NCBI GenBank assembly: GCA_958428295.1
Contig: CAUAFL010000004.1
Location: forward strand, 38,157 to 102,156
Direction of reading: 5' to 3'
Length of the DNA stretch: 64,000 nucleotides
From: an uncultured Bacillota bacterium
GTDB taxonomy: Bacteria > Bacillota_I > Bacilli_A > RF39 > UBA660
Shown: positions 51,255-61,325 of the stretch, piece by piece
Position numbering within the stretch: the stretch's first letter is position 1
Layout: each line of letters starts with the position of its first letter
Notes under the pieces: model-generated
Told to the model about the DNA's origin: nothing
The model's input: the letters and a program-made list of their open reading frames with translations, nothing else
The model's database searches: none
Position numbers and translations under genes: made by a program

Positions 51255-52538
51255 TTATTTTACGTAAATTTTCGCTGGTTCTCCTGCAGTAATGCGATAT
51301 TCTTCTATTGTTTGCGCGCTTGTTTCATCAGGATAGACCATTGTACCAGTAAAAATATCATAAATTCCATCCTGTGCATCATCAAAGACCAAGCCAAGGT
51401 ATTGCCCTTGTTGATAGAGAACTACATCTTTACTTCCTAGATATTGTGCTAATTGGGGAACATCACTAATAATTTCTATATCCGGTGTTGGTGCTATCTC
51501 TATGTGTTTTGTTAATCCCTGTTCTAATAGGTCATCAATACAATTAGTTAGTTGTTGAAGTAGAGCTAGTTTTGTCGTTCCCTCTAAAGATAGGTTTTGT
51601 AACTGTTCTTGAAAACGATTACTATCTGTTATAAAAGTGGCAATATAGTGTTCAAAGTCAGTGAATAGTTGTTTATTTTCCTGAGTGGAAAAATAGCTAA
51701 GATATTGTTGATAAATTTCCTCATCAAAAAAATGATCTTGCTGTAAATCATCATCAAAAGTAAACTCATTTTGATAGTCTAATAGTTTCATAAAGCGTTT
51801 AGCATTAAGGTCTTTATTTACCTTTTCTAGCATATCAATAATATCATAAATATTTCCCTCAAAAAAGGTTTTATATACTTCCTCTTCTTTTAAAATTATA
51901 TGTAGAAGATAGACATTTTCTTCTTTATAACTAGTTTCATTATATAAGTATTTATTTGTGAAAGCCGCTACGATTTCCTCTTCTAACCCTTGTCCAAGTC
52001 CATCGGATGCAAATTGGCTTAAAAATATACGCCCATCCGGTAAACTAAACTGTGCTGATTTCAACATATGAACAAATTCATGATAGGCCGATTTTTCAAG
52101 GGGAAGTCCTTTTTTAAAATATAAGCATGGCTGATCACATTCTGAAGAAAAAAAGGCAGTCGTTGTTTTTTTTATAGTAGAAGAGTTATTGACATCTTCC
52201 TCATCAAAAAATTCAACTTGTAAATGTTCGACATTCTGTTTAAATAGATGCCAATTTTTTTCTGGTACTACCTCATATAAAGTATCGATAAAGCGATAAA
52301 AATAAGTAGCTATCTGATCATCAATATTTTGATTATCTGCAACGGCCGTGTGTAATTCTTCAAGACTTGGCTTGCCCGTGAAATTCATATCATTTATATC
52401 TAAAGTATCCTCTTGGTGAAAAAAATGATCTGCTTTGTTATTTTGATACGTCGATAGGTGGTATCCAGCCCAAGTACAACAAACACCAAGGAAGACAAGG
52501 AATGAAGGCCTAATACGCCTTGTATCTTGTTTACCCAC
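51255..52538 (-). CDS. Putative membrane-anchored zinc metallopeptidase
   Basis: This 427-residue protein has one N-terminal helix (~12-28) and an outside part with HEFVH (residues 153-157), an HExxH zinc site. About 30 residues later comes EEEIV, whose Glu could be the third ligand, as in gluzincins. The remaining sequence is acidic and helical, with no known domain. The start is GTG at 52538 with AGGAGG 6 bases upstream. It is 93 bases upstream of murE on the same strand. Confidence 0.6.
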   Translation of the reverse strand: MGKQDTRRIRPSFLVFLGVCCTWAGYHLSTYQNNKADHFFHQEDTLDINDMNFTGKPSLEELHTAVADNQNIDDQIATYFYRFIDTLYEVVPEKNWHLFKQNVEHLQVEFFDEEDVNNSSTIKKTTTAFFSSECDQPCLYFKKGLPLEKSAYHEFVHMLKSAQFSLPDGRIFLSQFASDGLGQGLEEEIVAAFTNKYLYNETSYKEENVYLLHIILKEEEVYKTFFEGNIYDIIDMLEKVNKDLNAKRFMKLLDYQNEFTFDDDLQQDHFFDEEIYQQYLSYFSTQENKQLFTDFEHYIATFITDSNRFQEQLQNLSLEGTTKLALLQQLTNCIDDLLEQGLTKHIEIAPTPDIEIISDVPQLAQYLGSKDVVLYQQGQYLGLVFDDAQDGIYDIFTGTMVYPDETSAQTIEEYRITAGEPAKIYVK

Positions 52539-52652
52539 ACAGTCCCTCCTTTCTTTTTCTTTTGACTATAACGAATACTACCTTTTATAGACATGTCTTT
52601 TATTATAGTAAATTTTCGCTAGAGCGTCAATTATATTCTATGCAAAGACAAT

Positions 52653-52685
52653 AAAAAACTTTCCCTTTGAAAGAGAAAGTTTTTT
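52653..52685. terminator. Terminator after ileS
   Basis: AAAAAACTTTC pairs with GAAAGTTTTTT over an 11-base loop. It overlaps the last codons of ileS and has T-runs in both directions. Confidence 0.8.
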
Positions 52686-55380
52686 ATTCATGAGTAACAT
52701 CATAGCATCGCGTACAAATACCATGTGTTAAGTGATCCACATAGTTCCAGCAACGTTCACATTTTTGACCAGTACTTTTTTGGACTATGATTTCTTCTAA
52801 AGTACTATCATCCGTTACCTTAGAGACAATTAACAACTGGTGTAATACTGATGAAAGGTGCTTTTTCACTAAAGGATAATGGGAAAGCGGAACAGAAATT
52901 TCAGCTTCCAGACTAGAACCGATTAACTTTTGATTCCGAGCGGTTTCTAGTTCTTTATTCACAAGTTCTTTTAGCGTGAAAAATTCTGTAAATAAAGCCC
53001 TTACTTGTTGTTCATTATCATAATTAGTTACTTCTGGCATGTCTTCTAAATGAATACTTGTCTTTTTATTTGGTAAATAACGATAAATCTCTTCGGTGGT
53101 ATAAGGAAGAATAGGTGCTAGTAATCTAGCTAAGCGATCAATAATATGATAAAGAACCGTTTGTACACTACGACGTTTTAGGGAGGTTTCCTTTTCAATA
53201 TACAAGATATCTTTTGTAAAGTCCAAATAGAATGTAGATAAGGTATCTGCTAAGAAATTATTCATTTGCTTATATACCTCTTGAAATTCATAATGGTCAT
53301 AGCTTTCTTTTACTTGTTTAGTAAAATCATTTAATTTTATCATCATATATTGATCAAATGGAGCCATCTGTTGGTATTCAACAGCTGCGTTTAGGGGATC
53401 AAAATTAGATAAATTACCTAAAATAAATTTTGAAACATTACGGAATTTGCGATAGCTTTCTTTTACTTGCTTCAATAATTCTTCACTAATTCTTACATCT
53501 TCTGTGTAATCGACAGACGCAACCCAAAGTCTAACAATATCCGATCCATGTAATCTTACTAAATCACTAGGATCAATGGTATTTCCTAGACTTTTTGACA
53601 TTTTATTGCCATTACCATCTAAAGTAAAGCCATGCGATACTAATTGTTTATACGGTGCTTGACCGTACACTGCCACTCCCGTAATTAAAGAGGAATTAAA
53701 CCAGCCACGATATTGATCTGATCCTTCTAAATATAAATCAGCAGGATATGGTAAGCCACGTTCTATTAACACACCGGTGTGGGTAGAGCCAGAATCAAAC
53801 CAAACATCCATAATATCTTCTTCTTTTGTAAAATTACCATGGGGACTTGCTTGATTCTTATAATCTTTAGGTAATAAATCTTTGGCATCCCATTCAAACC
53901 AAATATTAGATCCATACTTTCTAAATAAGTCAGCGACATGCATCATAACATCGTAATCGATAATTTCGCTACCATCTTCATTGTAGAAAATAGGAATAGG
54001 TACACCCCAGACCCGTTGTCTTGATATACACCAGTCTCCACGATCATGAATCATGTTGTAAAGACGCTTTTTTCCCCATTCTGTATGGAATTCGACATGT
54101 TGCTCAATCTCTTCTAACAAGTTAGTCCTAATTTTTTCAATACTACAAAACCATTGAGCTGTGGCACGAAAGATAATTGGTTTTTTGGTTCGCCAATCAT
54201 GTGGATAGGAGTGTGTAATAAATTTTAATTTTAATAAAACGCCTAACTCTTCTAATTTTTGTACCACAGCTTTATTGGCATCTTCAAAGAAAAGACCACA
54301 GAACATCCCTGATTCTTCTGTTAACACACCCTGATCATCAACACCATTAATCATTCCTAAATCATATTGTTGACCAACAATAAAGTCATCCGCTCCATAG
54401 CCTGGCGCAATATGGACAAGACCAGTTCCGGCATCTAGTGTCACATGATAACCAATGACTACTTTGGAAGTACGTTCCATAAAGACATGGCGGTACATAA
54501 CTCCTTCAAAATCAGTACCTGAAAGAATTGTGGTGACCTGGTAATCTTCAAAGCCAAACTCTTGTGCTAAGGTTTCAACTAATTTTTCAGCAACAATATA
54601 GACAGTAGAGCCAACTTTTACTTTTGCATAGGTAAATTGTTCTCCTACGGCAATTGCTAAATTTCCTGGTAAAGTCCAAGGAGTCGTTGTCCAAATAACT
54701 AGTTGTTCTCCTTCTTTTACTTTATCATTTCCTGTTACTACGGGAAAAGCAACAAAGATGGATGGATCTTTCCGATCATGGTATTCAATTTCCGCTTCTG
54801 CTAGGGCTGACTCACTAGAAGGACTCCAATATACTGGTTTTAAGCCCTTAAATATAAGACCCTTTTGAGCCATTTTCGCAAAAATTTCTATTTGGTTGGC
54901 TTCCATTTCTTTTTGTAAGGTGATATAAGGATGATCCCAATCAGCAAGAATATTGAGACTTTGAAAGCCCTCTTTTTGTTTTTCTATTTGTTCATAAGCA
55001 AATTCTTCACACAACTTACGAAATTGGGCTTTACTCATACTCTTACGGTCAACACCACGATTAGTGACAGCTTGTTCCGTAGGTAGGCCGTGAGTATCCC
55101 AACCTGGAATATAAGTAATATCGAAGCCTGCCATCATTTTATAACGATTAATAAAATCTTTTAAAATTTTATTCATAGCGTGACCAATATGAATTTTGCC
55201 ATTGGCATAAGGAGGGCCATCATGTAAGATAAAAGAAGGTTTGCCCTGATTTTTTTCTTTTACTTTTTCATACAAACGCATCTCTTGCCATTTTTGACGT
55301 TGTATCTTTTCGTTTTCTGGTAGATTTCCTCTCATTTGAAATTCTGTTTTTGGCATTAATAATGTATCTTTATAGTTCAT
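52684..55380 (-). CDS. ileS: Isoleucyl-tRNA synthetase
   Basis: This 898-residue class I synthetase charges tRNA-Ile. It has HIGH in PPYANGKIHIGHAMNK, WDTHGLP, the CP1 editing domain, KMSKS in GNKMSKSLGNTIDP, and the C-terminal zinc finger CERCWNYVDHL..CTRCYD. AGGAAG lies 7-8 bases before the ATG. It is 18 bases downstream of the exchanger gene and shares its T-box. Confidence 0.97.
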   Translation of the reverse strand: MNYKDTLLMPKTEFQMRGNLPENEKIQRQKWQEMRLYEKVKEKNQGKPSFILHDGPPYANGKIHIGHAMNKILKDFINRYKMMAGFDITYIPGWDTHGLPTEQAVTNRGVDRKSMSKAQFRKLCEEFAYEQIEKQKEGFQSLNILADWDHPYITLQKEMEANQIEIFAKMAQKGLIFKGLKPVYWSPSSESALAEAEIEYHDRKDPSIFVAFPVVTGNDKVKEGEQLVIWTTTPWTLPGNLAIAVGEQFTYAKVKVGSTVYIVAEKLVETLAQEFGFEDYQVTTILSGTDFEGVMYRHVFMERTSKVVIGYHVTLDAGTGLVHIAPGYGADDFIVGQQYDLGMINGVDDQGVLTEESGMFCGLFFEDANKAVVQKLEELGVLLKLKFITHSYPHDWRTKKPIIFRATAQWFCSIEKIRTNLLEEIEQHVEFHTEWGKKRLYNMIHDRGDWCISRQRVWGVPIPIFYNEDGSEIIDYDVMMHVADLFRKYGSNIWFEWDAKDLLPKDYKNQASPHGNFTKEEDIMDVWFDSGSTHTGVLIERGLPYPADLYLEGSDQYRGWFNSSLITGVAVYGQAPYKQLVSHGFTLDGNGNKMSKSLGNTIDPSDLVRLHGSDIVRLWVASVDYTEDVRISEELLKQVKESYRKFRNVSKFILGNLSNFDPLNAAVEYQQMAPFDQYMMIKLNDFTKQVKESYDHYEFQEVYKQMNNFLADTLSTFYLDFTKDILYIEKETSLKRRSVQTVLYHIIDRLARLLAPILPYTTEEIYRYLPNKKTSIHLEDMPEVTNYDNEQQVRALFTEFFTLKELVNKELETARNQKLIGSSLEAEISVPLSHYPLVKKHLSSVLHQLLIVSKVTDDSTLEEIIVQKSTGQKCERCWNYVDHLTHGICTRCYDVTHE

Positions 55381-55398
55381 AACTAACTTCCTTTCTTT

Positions 55399-56349
55399 TT
55401 ATATGAATAAATAACTAAAATAACTAACGAATAGGAATAGGAAAACCATTCCTTCCACTTTACTAATTTTATGATCTTTGTAAGAAAAGAGAAATAATAG
55501 TAACGCAGCAAGAAAGAAGACGCCAATATCAATAAGACCAAAGCTCACCTTCCCTATGCCCCCTAAAAGGCTCACTGGTAAACCAATGACCATTCCAATA
55601 TTAAAGATGTTACTACCTACTACATTGCCGATGGCAATATCATATTCTCCCTTTTTGGTAGCCATGACACTAGTAACCAGTTCTGGCAATGAAGTTCCTA
55701 AGGCAATAATCGTCAGACTGATGATTCGTTCACTGACGCCTAGTTTTTGAGCAATAAAACTTGCTTGATCCACTACTAAGTTACTGCCAATAATTAAGGC
55801 AGCAATCCCCATCATGGTCAACAAGATAGAGATTCCCATTTTATATTTGGGACTTGTTTGTTCTTCTTTATCTACTTTATTTCGCATCATAGAAATTAAA
55901 TAATAAATAAAAACACCAAATACGAGGAAAATAACCATTCCATCACTTCTTGTAATAAAGTTCGCCTGATTACCATTGAGCAAGCTATCACTGATCAAAA
56001 GAATAATTAGAGAGGTCATCAGTAAGGTGATGGGAAGCTCTTTTTTTACTGTCGCGTTGCTAACACGCAAAGGATGAATACAGGCAGAAACGCCTAATAT
56101 TAATAGAATATTCAAGATATTACTACCGATTACATTGCCAAGAACAATATCGCCGCTACCTGCTAATAAAGATTTAACGCTGACGGCAAATTCGGGAGCA
56201 CTAGTACCAAAGGCAACAATAGTTAAAGCAATTAACATTTTAGATAAATGTAAGTTTTCAGCAATACTACTAGCAGCATCCACAAAGACATCTGCTCCTT
56301 TTATTAAAACTATAAAGCCAATTAGTAACAAACCTATACTAATCCACAT
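55399..56349 (-). CDS. Calcium/sodium antiporter (CaCA family, YrbG-like)
   Basis: This 316-residue protein has ten or so membrane helices and the two inverted alpha repeats of CaCA exchangers: TIVAFGTSAPEFAVS with LGNVIGSNILNILLI, and TIIALGTSLPELVTSVMA with IGNVVGSNIFNIGMV. It exchanges Ca2+ for Na+ or H+. AAGGAGA precedes the ATG. It is the first gene of the T-box-controlled ileS operon, an unusual companion. Confidence 0.92.
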   Translation of the reverse strand: MWISIGLLLIGFIVLIKGADVFVDAASSIAENLHLSKMLIALTIVAFGTSAPEFAVSVKSLLAGSGDIVLGNVIGSNILNILLILGVSACIHPLRVSNATVKKELPITLLMTSLIILLISDSLLNGNQANFITRSDGMVIFLVFGVFIYYLISMMRNKVDKEEQTSPKYKMGISILLTMMGIAALIIGSNLVVDQASFIAQKLGVSERIISLTIIALGTSLPELVTSVMATKKGEYDIAIGNVVGSNIFNIGMVIGLPVSLLGGIGKVSFGLIDIGVFFLAALLLFLFSYKDHKISKVEGMVFLFLFVSYFSYLFI

Positions 56350-56370
56350 ACTTATCTCCTTTCTTCCACC

Positions 56371-56585
56371 AAAAAACGATTCCTCACTTAAGGACGAATC
56401 GTTCGCGGTACCACCTTATTTCATAGAAACTCTATGCACTTAAACACGTAACGGGTGTGAGGCGGCTTTATCTTATCCACAAAGCACACTTGAAAGTGAT
56501 CTGAAATAGTGATTTCTCCTTCTTTGCACCACCCAGAAGGTCTCTATAAGTCCTCACTATTTCCGTCTTTCGCACTTGTTTTCAT
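56371..56585 (-). promoter_or_regulatory. T-box riboswitch (Ile) of the exchanger-ileS operon
   Basis: The T-box core GGTGGTACCGCG lies at 56415-56404 on the minus strand. Stem I has a perfect 10-bp helix (56554-56563 with 56503-56512). The specifier loop after it holds ATC (56500-56498), an Ile codon. The terminator is AACGATTC paired with GAATCGTT followed by TTTT. Uncharged tRNA-Ile would allow read-through. Confidence 0.92.
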
Positions 56586-56590
56586 AGGCT

Positions 56591-56619
56591 ACTATACCAT
56601 ATTTTTATTGGCAATGCAA
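56591..56619 (-). promoter_or_regulatory. Promoter of the ileS T-box operon
   Basis: On the minus strand TTGCAT (56619-56614), a 17-base spacer and TATAGT (56596-56591). Confidence 0.7.
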
Positions 56620-56663
56620 GATACCTAATAAACGATATCTTTAAATATTTTTGATCCAAGCAG

Positions 56664-57233
56664 TTACTTTTTTAACCCTAACTCTTTTTTTATATTTTTC
56701 ACATAGGAATTAACAGTAATACCATTTACTAACATAGATACACCATAGAAGATGAAAATAATACCAATCAATGTACCAATAGCAAAAGCCGCTGTAATTG
56801 GTTCAAAGAATGTCAAAACACCAAAGAGAATTTCTAGCATTCCAAAAATAAGAACAAAACTCCAATCGGTTACTTCAAAGCGTCTTAAATCAAATGACCA
56901 CACAACACGTGTGATACCGCAGAGCATAATCCAAGCACTAAACAGAAAAGGAATTAAGCCCGCTTTTAAATATTGATTGCAGAGAATCACAACACCCATA
57001 ATTGTTGTCAATAGACCATCGACTAAAATCCACCCAGCACCATAAACCTCCTCATGATATTTAATAAATATACCAATGGAAATAAGACCTGTCATAAGCA
57101 TAATAATACCGAAGAGGATTGCTAAGGTAACCACTGTATTCTGAGGATTTAATAAGGCAATTACACCCGTTACACACAAAAGTATTGCAGCAAAAAACCA
57201 TAGTCCTTTCATAAAGCGAATTTTTTCTTTCAT
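56664..57233 (-). CDS. HdeD/DUF308 family membrane protein
   Basis: This 189-residue protein has six membrane helices in three repeats. Each helix pair includes a G-x-x-x-(I/L)-x-x-G pattern such as GIIMLMTGLISIGIF and GTLIGIIFIFYGVSML. The family is linked to acid or membrane stress, but its activity is unknown. Its ATG is preceded by AAAGGGAG. It is monocistronic. Confidence 0.82.
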   Translation of the reverse strand: MKEKIRFMKGLWFFAAILLCVTGVIALLNPQNTVVTLAILFGIIMLMTGLISIGIFIKYHEEVYGAGWILVDGLLTTIMGVVILCNQYLKAGLIPFLFSAWIMLCGITRVVWSFDLRRFEVTDWSFVLIFGMLEILFGVLTFFEPITAAFAIGTLIGIIFIFYGVSMLVNGITVNSYVKNIKKELGLKK

Positions 57234-57306
57234 TTTTTTATCTCCCTTTTTATTTCATTGTCATTTTTATTATAACACTTTCTGAAAAAAAATTCGGCGA
57301 ATTTTA

Positions 57307-57603
57307 TCATTTTAATTCTTTTGTGATAAGTTCTGATCTAGTACGATGTAAATCTTTAGTTCTAGCAAGAATTGAGGTTATTTTTTTTGCCCAGTAAAAA
57401 TGATCATGGCAAAACAGGCGAGGATATTTTAAAACAAAGCTTTTCATATTGGTAATTCCTAATGATCCTAATAAAATGATCATTTCTTTCATAGTATCTT
57501 TTTCTAAGAAAATTGTCTGATACTCTTTATAGATTTTGTTTACTTCTTGTTTTGTACAGCCTATTGCTAATAAATCGTGCCTATTTTTTTCTTTATTTGT
57601 CAT
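57307..57603 (-). CDS. Hypothetical 98-residue helical protein
   Basis: A basic, all-helical protein with GCTKQEVNKIYKEYQTIF and GITNMKSFVLKYPRLF, a helix-turn pattern that recalls mTERF-like or HTH repeats. No known bacterial family is recognised. AGGGGG precedes the ATG. Alone between HdeD and the OB-fold gene. Confidence 0.55.
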   Translation of the reverse strand: MTNKEKNRHDLLAIGCTKQEVNKIYKEYQTIFLEKDTMKEMIILLGSLGITNMKSFVLKYPRLFCHDHFYWAKKITSILARTKDLHRTRSELITKELK

Positions 57604-57663
57604 ATAACCCCCTAAAAAATGCGCATGTTTCTATCATACAAAACTTTAGTTCTTAATGCAAAT

Positions 57664-57690
57664 AAAAAAAGCTTTTCTTGGAAGCTTTTT
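57664..57690. terminator. Terminator at the end of the OB-fold gene
   Basis: AAAAAGCTT and AAGCTTTTT pair over a short loop; the minus-strand 3' side has seven T. Confidence 0.7.
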
Positions 57691-58315
57691 AACCAATAAA
57701 ACAATTTTTGATAAAAACCTTAGCGGGTTGTTTGTTTGTTTTGGGTTGATAATGATGAAAGGTACCTATTATGATTGCTTCTTGATTATTTTGATAACCA
57801 CTAAGATCGGTTTTACTTTCAGCCATTGGACAATCTATATCCATGGTATAAGCTCCATCAGGATCAGTATAGCGCAAGGTCACCACTTTACTCTTATTAT
57901 CAACTTTATGAATAGTACCTGTAACTCGTAAAAATTGCCCATATAATTTTTGGTAGGTTTTCTTAGGATAATTACGTAATTGAATGGCAAGATCACTACT
58001 ACTAATAGTAGTTGGTTCTATGGAGTATTTTAATGACCAGGTACCAATAGCAGTATCTCTTCTTCCTACTTGTTGATGATATTTAATAACTTTATAGCCT
58101 AAACCATAATAAACTTTGGTACCACCATCCTTATAAGTCGTTGTAGGAATTGCTAGGAAAGGACCAATATGAGCCTTAGTAACTAGCAGAATATCCGTTG
58201 TTATCAATAATCCCAGTACAAAGATTATAACCACAATAATGGTGGAAATTTTTTTTAATTTCTGTTCTTTTTTTACTGGCATTTCTCTTACTTTTTCTTG
58301 TGTCCCTTTTTTCAT
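57689..58315 (-). CDS. Membrane-anchored OB-fold-like protein
   Basis: This 208-residue protein has a basic N-terminus and one membrane helix (~22-45). The outside domain has YGQFLRVTGTIHKVDNKSKVVTLRY and NQEAIIIGTFHHYQ, the strand pattern of tRNA_anti-like OB folds seen in other Bacillota envelope proteins. Cys residues near the C-terminus may form a disulfide. Function unknown. It is 81 bases downstream of ligA. Confidence 0.6.
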   Translation of the reverse strand: MKKGTQEKVREMPVKKEQKLKKISTIIVVIIFVLGLLITTDILLVTKAHIGPFLAIPTTTYKDGGTKVYYGLGYKVIKYHQQVGRRDTAIGTWSLKYSIEPTTISSSDLAIQLRNYPKKTYQKLYGQFLRVTGTIHKVDNKSKVVTLRYTDPDGAYTMDIDCPMAESKTDLSGYQNNQEAIIIGTFHHYQPKTNKQPAKVFIKNCFIG

Positions 58316-58396
58316 CTTTTCACCTCATTCTAGTTACTATTATACCTGATTTTTTCTATTTGTCGATATTTAAAAATTAAAACGTAATAGAAATTT

Positions 58397-60400
58397 TCAA
58401 TTACGTTTGCGATTGGCTTTTTCTAGAAATTCTTCTTCACTCCAAATAGAAATTCCTAATTTTTTGGCTTTTTCATATTTACTACCAGGATTCTCACCAA
58501 CAATGACTGCACTTGTCTTTTTGGAAATACTCTCTGTTGTTTTACCCCCATAGTTTTCAATGATTTTCTTTCCTTCTTCTCTTGTAAAGTTAACAAGACT
58601 TCCCGTTAAAACAAAAGTTTTACCACTGAAATTTTCATTTTCTTCAACTGCCGGACCTAAGTATGTCATATTTAAGCCTTGTTGTTTTAGATCCATAATT
58701 AACTTTTGATTGTTCGGTTCCGCAAAATACCTTAGGATGTTATCTGCAATCACTTCACCAATATCATAAATATTGACCAATTCTTCCTTTGTTGCTACCA
58801 TCAGATGCTCTAATGTTTTAAAGTGTTTAGCTAAAACTTTGGCTTTTTCTGATCCCACATTAGGAATTCCTAAACCAAATAGCAACTTTTCTAAAGAATT
58901 TTGTTTGCTTTGTTCAATCGATTGTAATAGTTTATGAACTGATTTTTCACCATAGCCTTCTAATTTAGTCAAGGCTTCTTTATGATTATGTAACTGGTAA
59001 ATATCTGAGAGTCGCTCTACAAAATGAAAGTTATATAAGTCTTCCATAATACTTTCTCCTAACCCTTCAATATTCATCGCAGGGCGACTGACGAAATGGA
59101 TAAATCCTTCAATATGGCGAGCTGGACATTCCTCATTAGGACAATACCAATCTACCTGCCCTTCCTTTTTTAAAAGCTGGGTTGCACAAATAGGACATTG
59201 TCTAATCATTTCAACAGGTTGTTCTTTTCCTGTTCGACGTTGTAATTTTACAGAAACAACTTCGGGTATTACATCCCCAGCTTTACGAATAGAAACCGTA
59301 TCTCCGATTCGTAAATCCTTACTTTTCATATAATCTTCGTTATGTAAGGTTGCCCGTGAAATAGTACTGCCCATAACAATGACTGGTTCCAAAATAGCAT
59401 TAGGCGTAATCTGACCAGTTCGTCCTACTGTATAAATAACATCTTTTAATTTCGTTAATACTTCTGTGGCAGGAAATTTATAAGCAATGGCCCATTTGGG
59501 CGTTTTAGCGGTATAGCCAAGGATTTGTTGATCCTTAATTGAATCGACTTTAATTACTACACCGTCTATGTCATAAGCCAGCTTTTCTCTTTTTGAACCC
59601 TGTTCATGAATATAAGCAATAATTTCATCAATATTTTTGACAATTTGATTGTTTGGATTGGTTTTAAATCCTAGTTTTTTCATGAACTCTAAGGCTTCAT
59701 GATGCGTATGCAAGCCATAATCCAATGGATTTGGTAAATGATAGATAAATGCATCTAAATTTCGCTTAGCAGCAATTCTTGAATCTAGTTGCCGAATGGA
59801 ACCAGCTGCGGCATTACGAGGATTTTGTAATGGCTTTTCACCGTTTTCTAAACGAATTTTATTTAATTTGGCTAATGTTTCTTTACTCATATAAATTTCG
59901 CCACGTACCTCAATATCAATTTCTTCTTTTAACTTAAGGGGAATACTTTTAATTGTTTTTACATTGTGTGTAATATCTTCCCCAATAACTCCATTCCCCC
60001 GTGTTGCAGCCGTTATTAATCTTCCTTTTTCATAGTGAAGAGAAACTGATAAACCATCAATTTTTAACTCACAAACGTAATGGGGCTTTTGACAACTACT
60101 TTCAATTCTTTCTAAAAAAGAAACTAGTTCCTCCTCATTAAAGACGTCTCCTAAGGATAACATTGGAATGGTATGCTCAATCTTTTGAAAGGTTTCAATC
60201 ACTTCGCCTCCCACATGAAGGGTTGGAGAGTCATCACGTTTATATTCCGGATGAAGTTTTTCTATTGTTTCTAATTCTCGCAAATACTTATCAAACTCCT
60301 GATCAGTAATGGTCGGATTATCTAAAACATAGTACTGATAATTGGCCTCATTTAAAATTGTTATTAACTCATTCATCCGTTCTTTTGTTGATTCTTCCAT
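58397..60400 (-). CDS. ligA: NAD-dependent DNA ligase
   Basis: This 667-residue ligase joins nicked DNA. It has the adenylated Lys in CELKIDGLSVSLHYEKGRL, RGEIYMS, the OB fold, the zinc finger CPICATQLL..WYCPNEECPARH, HhH repeats (~500-580) and a BRCT domain (GKTFVLTGSL). GAGGGGC precedes the ATG. It lies in a cluster with pcrA, as in other Bacillota. Confidence 0.97.
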   Translation of the reverse strand: MEESTKERMNELITILNEANYQYYVLDNPTITDQEFDKYLRELETIEKLHPEYKRDDSPTLHVGGEVIETFQKIEHTIPMLSLGDVFNEEELVSFLERIESSCQKPHYVCELKIDGLSVSLHYEKGRLITAATRGNGVIGEDITHNVKTIKSIPLKLKEEIDIEVRGEIYMSKETLAKLNKIRLENGEKPLQNPRNAAAGSIRQLDSRIAAKRNLDAFIYHLPNPLDYGLHTHHEALEFMKKLGFKTNPNNQIVKNIDEIIAYIHEQGSKREKLAYDIDGVVIKVDSIKDQQILGYTAKTPKWAIAYKFPATEVLTKLKDVIYTVGRTGQITPNAILEPVIVMGSTISRATLHNEDYMKSKDLRIGDTVSIRKAGDVIPEVVSVKLQRRTGKEQPVEMIRQCPICATQLLKKEGQVDWYCPNEECPARHIEGFIHFVSRPAMNIEGLGESIMEDLYNFHFVERLSDIYQLHNHKEALTKLEGYGEKSVHKLLQSIEQSKQNSLEKLLFGLGIPNVGSEKAKVLAKHFKTLEHLMVATKEELVNIYDIGEVIADNILRYFAEPNNQKLIMDLKQQGLNMTYLGPAVEENENFSGKTFVLTGSLVNFTREEGKKIIENYGGKTTESISKKTSAVIVGENPGSKYEKAKKLGISIWSEEEFLEKANRKRN

Positions 60401-60422
60401 CGCTTGCCCCTCCTAACTATTT

Positions 60423-61325
60423 TTATTCTTCCCACAATTGCTGTGGATAAACAGCAGATGCAATTAATTTTTGAATAGCTTCTACTACTTCTTCTTTATC
60501 TTCTTTATATGTTACACCATGCCAGACAGCACTCGTATCTAATAGGGTAACAACGGCTTCCCCTTCAGTGATCGCTTCTTGAAGTACATCAGGAATTAAA
60601 AATTCACACTTTTCTAAATTTTCGTGATTAATCTCCAAAAATTCAGCTAGTTTTTCTTCTAGATAAGTAAAAATATCGGGAGTAAATAATAACATGTTCA
60701 TAGATACAATGGCTGTTTCATTTACCGTAAAAGGTTGACTTCCGTTAAGTGGACTGGCAATAATTTTTCCCTCTACTCGTTCCACACTACTTTCAATAAT
60801 GGCCTCTAATTTATGGCCACTAGCCTTACAGACGCCACGTTTAGAGGAACCATTAGGACTTAAGGTATTAGCGATACGGTACCCAACCACGGCGTAGTGA
60901 TAAGGCTCGATAGTATCTAAATATTTACTAGCAACGAGATAGGCATCTCTACCATAAAAGTCGTCGGCATTAATAATGGCAAAGGGTTCTGTTACTTCTT
61001 CTTTAGCACACAAAATAGCGTGTCCTGTTCCTAATGGTTTCTTGCGACTTTCTGGTAACTTATATTGTTCCTTGATATTATCATTTTTTTGTAACACATA
61101 AGCTACTTCAATATGTGGTTCAATTCGTTTCCCAATAGTTTGTTTAAAAACCGTCAAATTTTCTTCTTTAACGATAAAAACAATTTTAGTAAAACCGGCC
61201 TTGATCGCATCATAAACGGAATAATCGATCAAGAACTCTTCATTTGGACCAACCGGTTCAATTTGTTTTAAACCACCAAATCTACTGCCCATACCAGCAG
61301 CCATAATTAATAAAGTTTTTCCCAT
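60423..61325 (-). CDS. NTP_transferase-family sugar-phosphate nucleotidyltransferase
   Basis: This 300-residue protein has the Rossmann-like core: MGKTLLIMAAGMGSRFGGLKQ with the nucleotide-binding GxGxR, IINADDFYGRDAY with the metal Asp pair, and VYDAIKAGF. It transfers a nucleotide to a sugar phosphate, but the sugar is unknown. Its ATG overlaps the upstream stop by one base. It links the small 124-residue gene to ligA. Confidence 0.82.
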   Translation of the reverse strand: MGKTLLIMAAGMGSRFGGLKQIEPVGPNEEFLIDYSVYDAIKAGFTKIVFIVKEENLTVFKQTIGKRIEPHIEVAYVLQKNDNIKEQYKLPESRKKPLGTGHAILCAKEEVTEPFAIINADDFYGRDAYLVASKYLDTIEPYHYAVVGYRIANTLSPNGSSKRGVCKASGHKLEAIIESSVERVEGKIIASPLNGSQPFTVNETAIVSMNMLLFTPDIFTYLEEKLAEFLEINHENLEKCEFLIPDVLQEAITEGEAVVTLLDTSAVWHGVTYKEDKEEVVEAIQKLIASAVYPQQLWEE

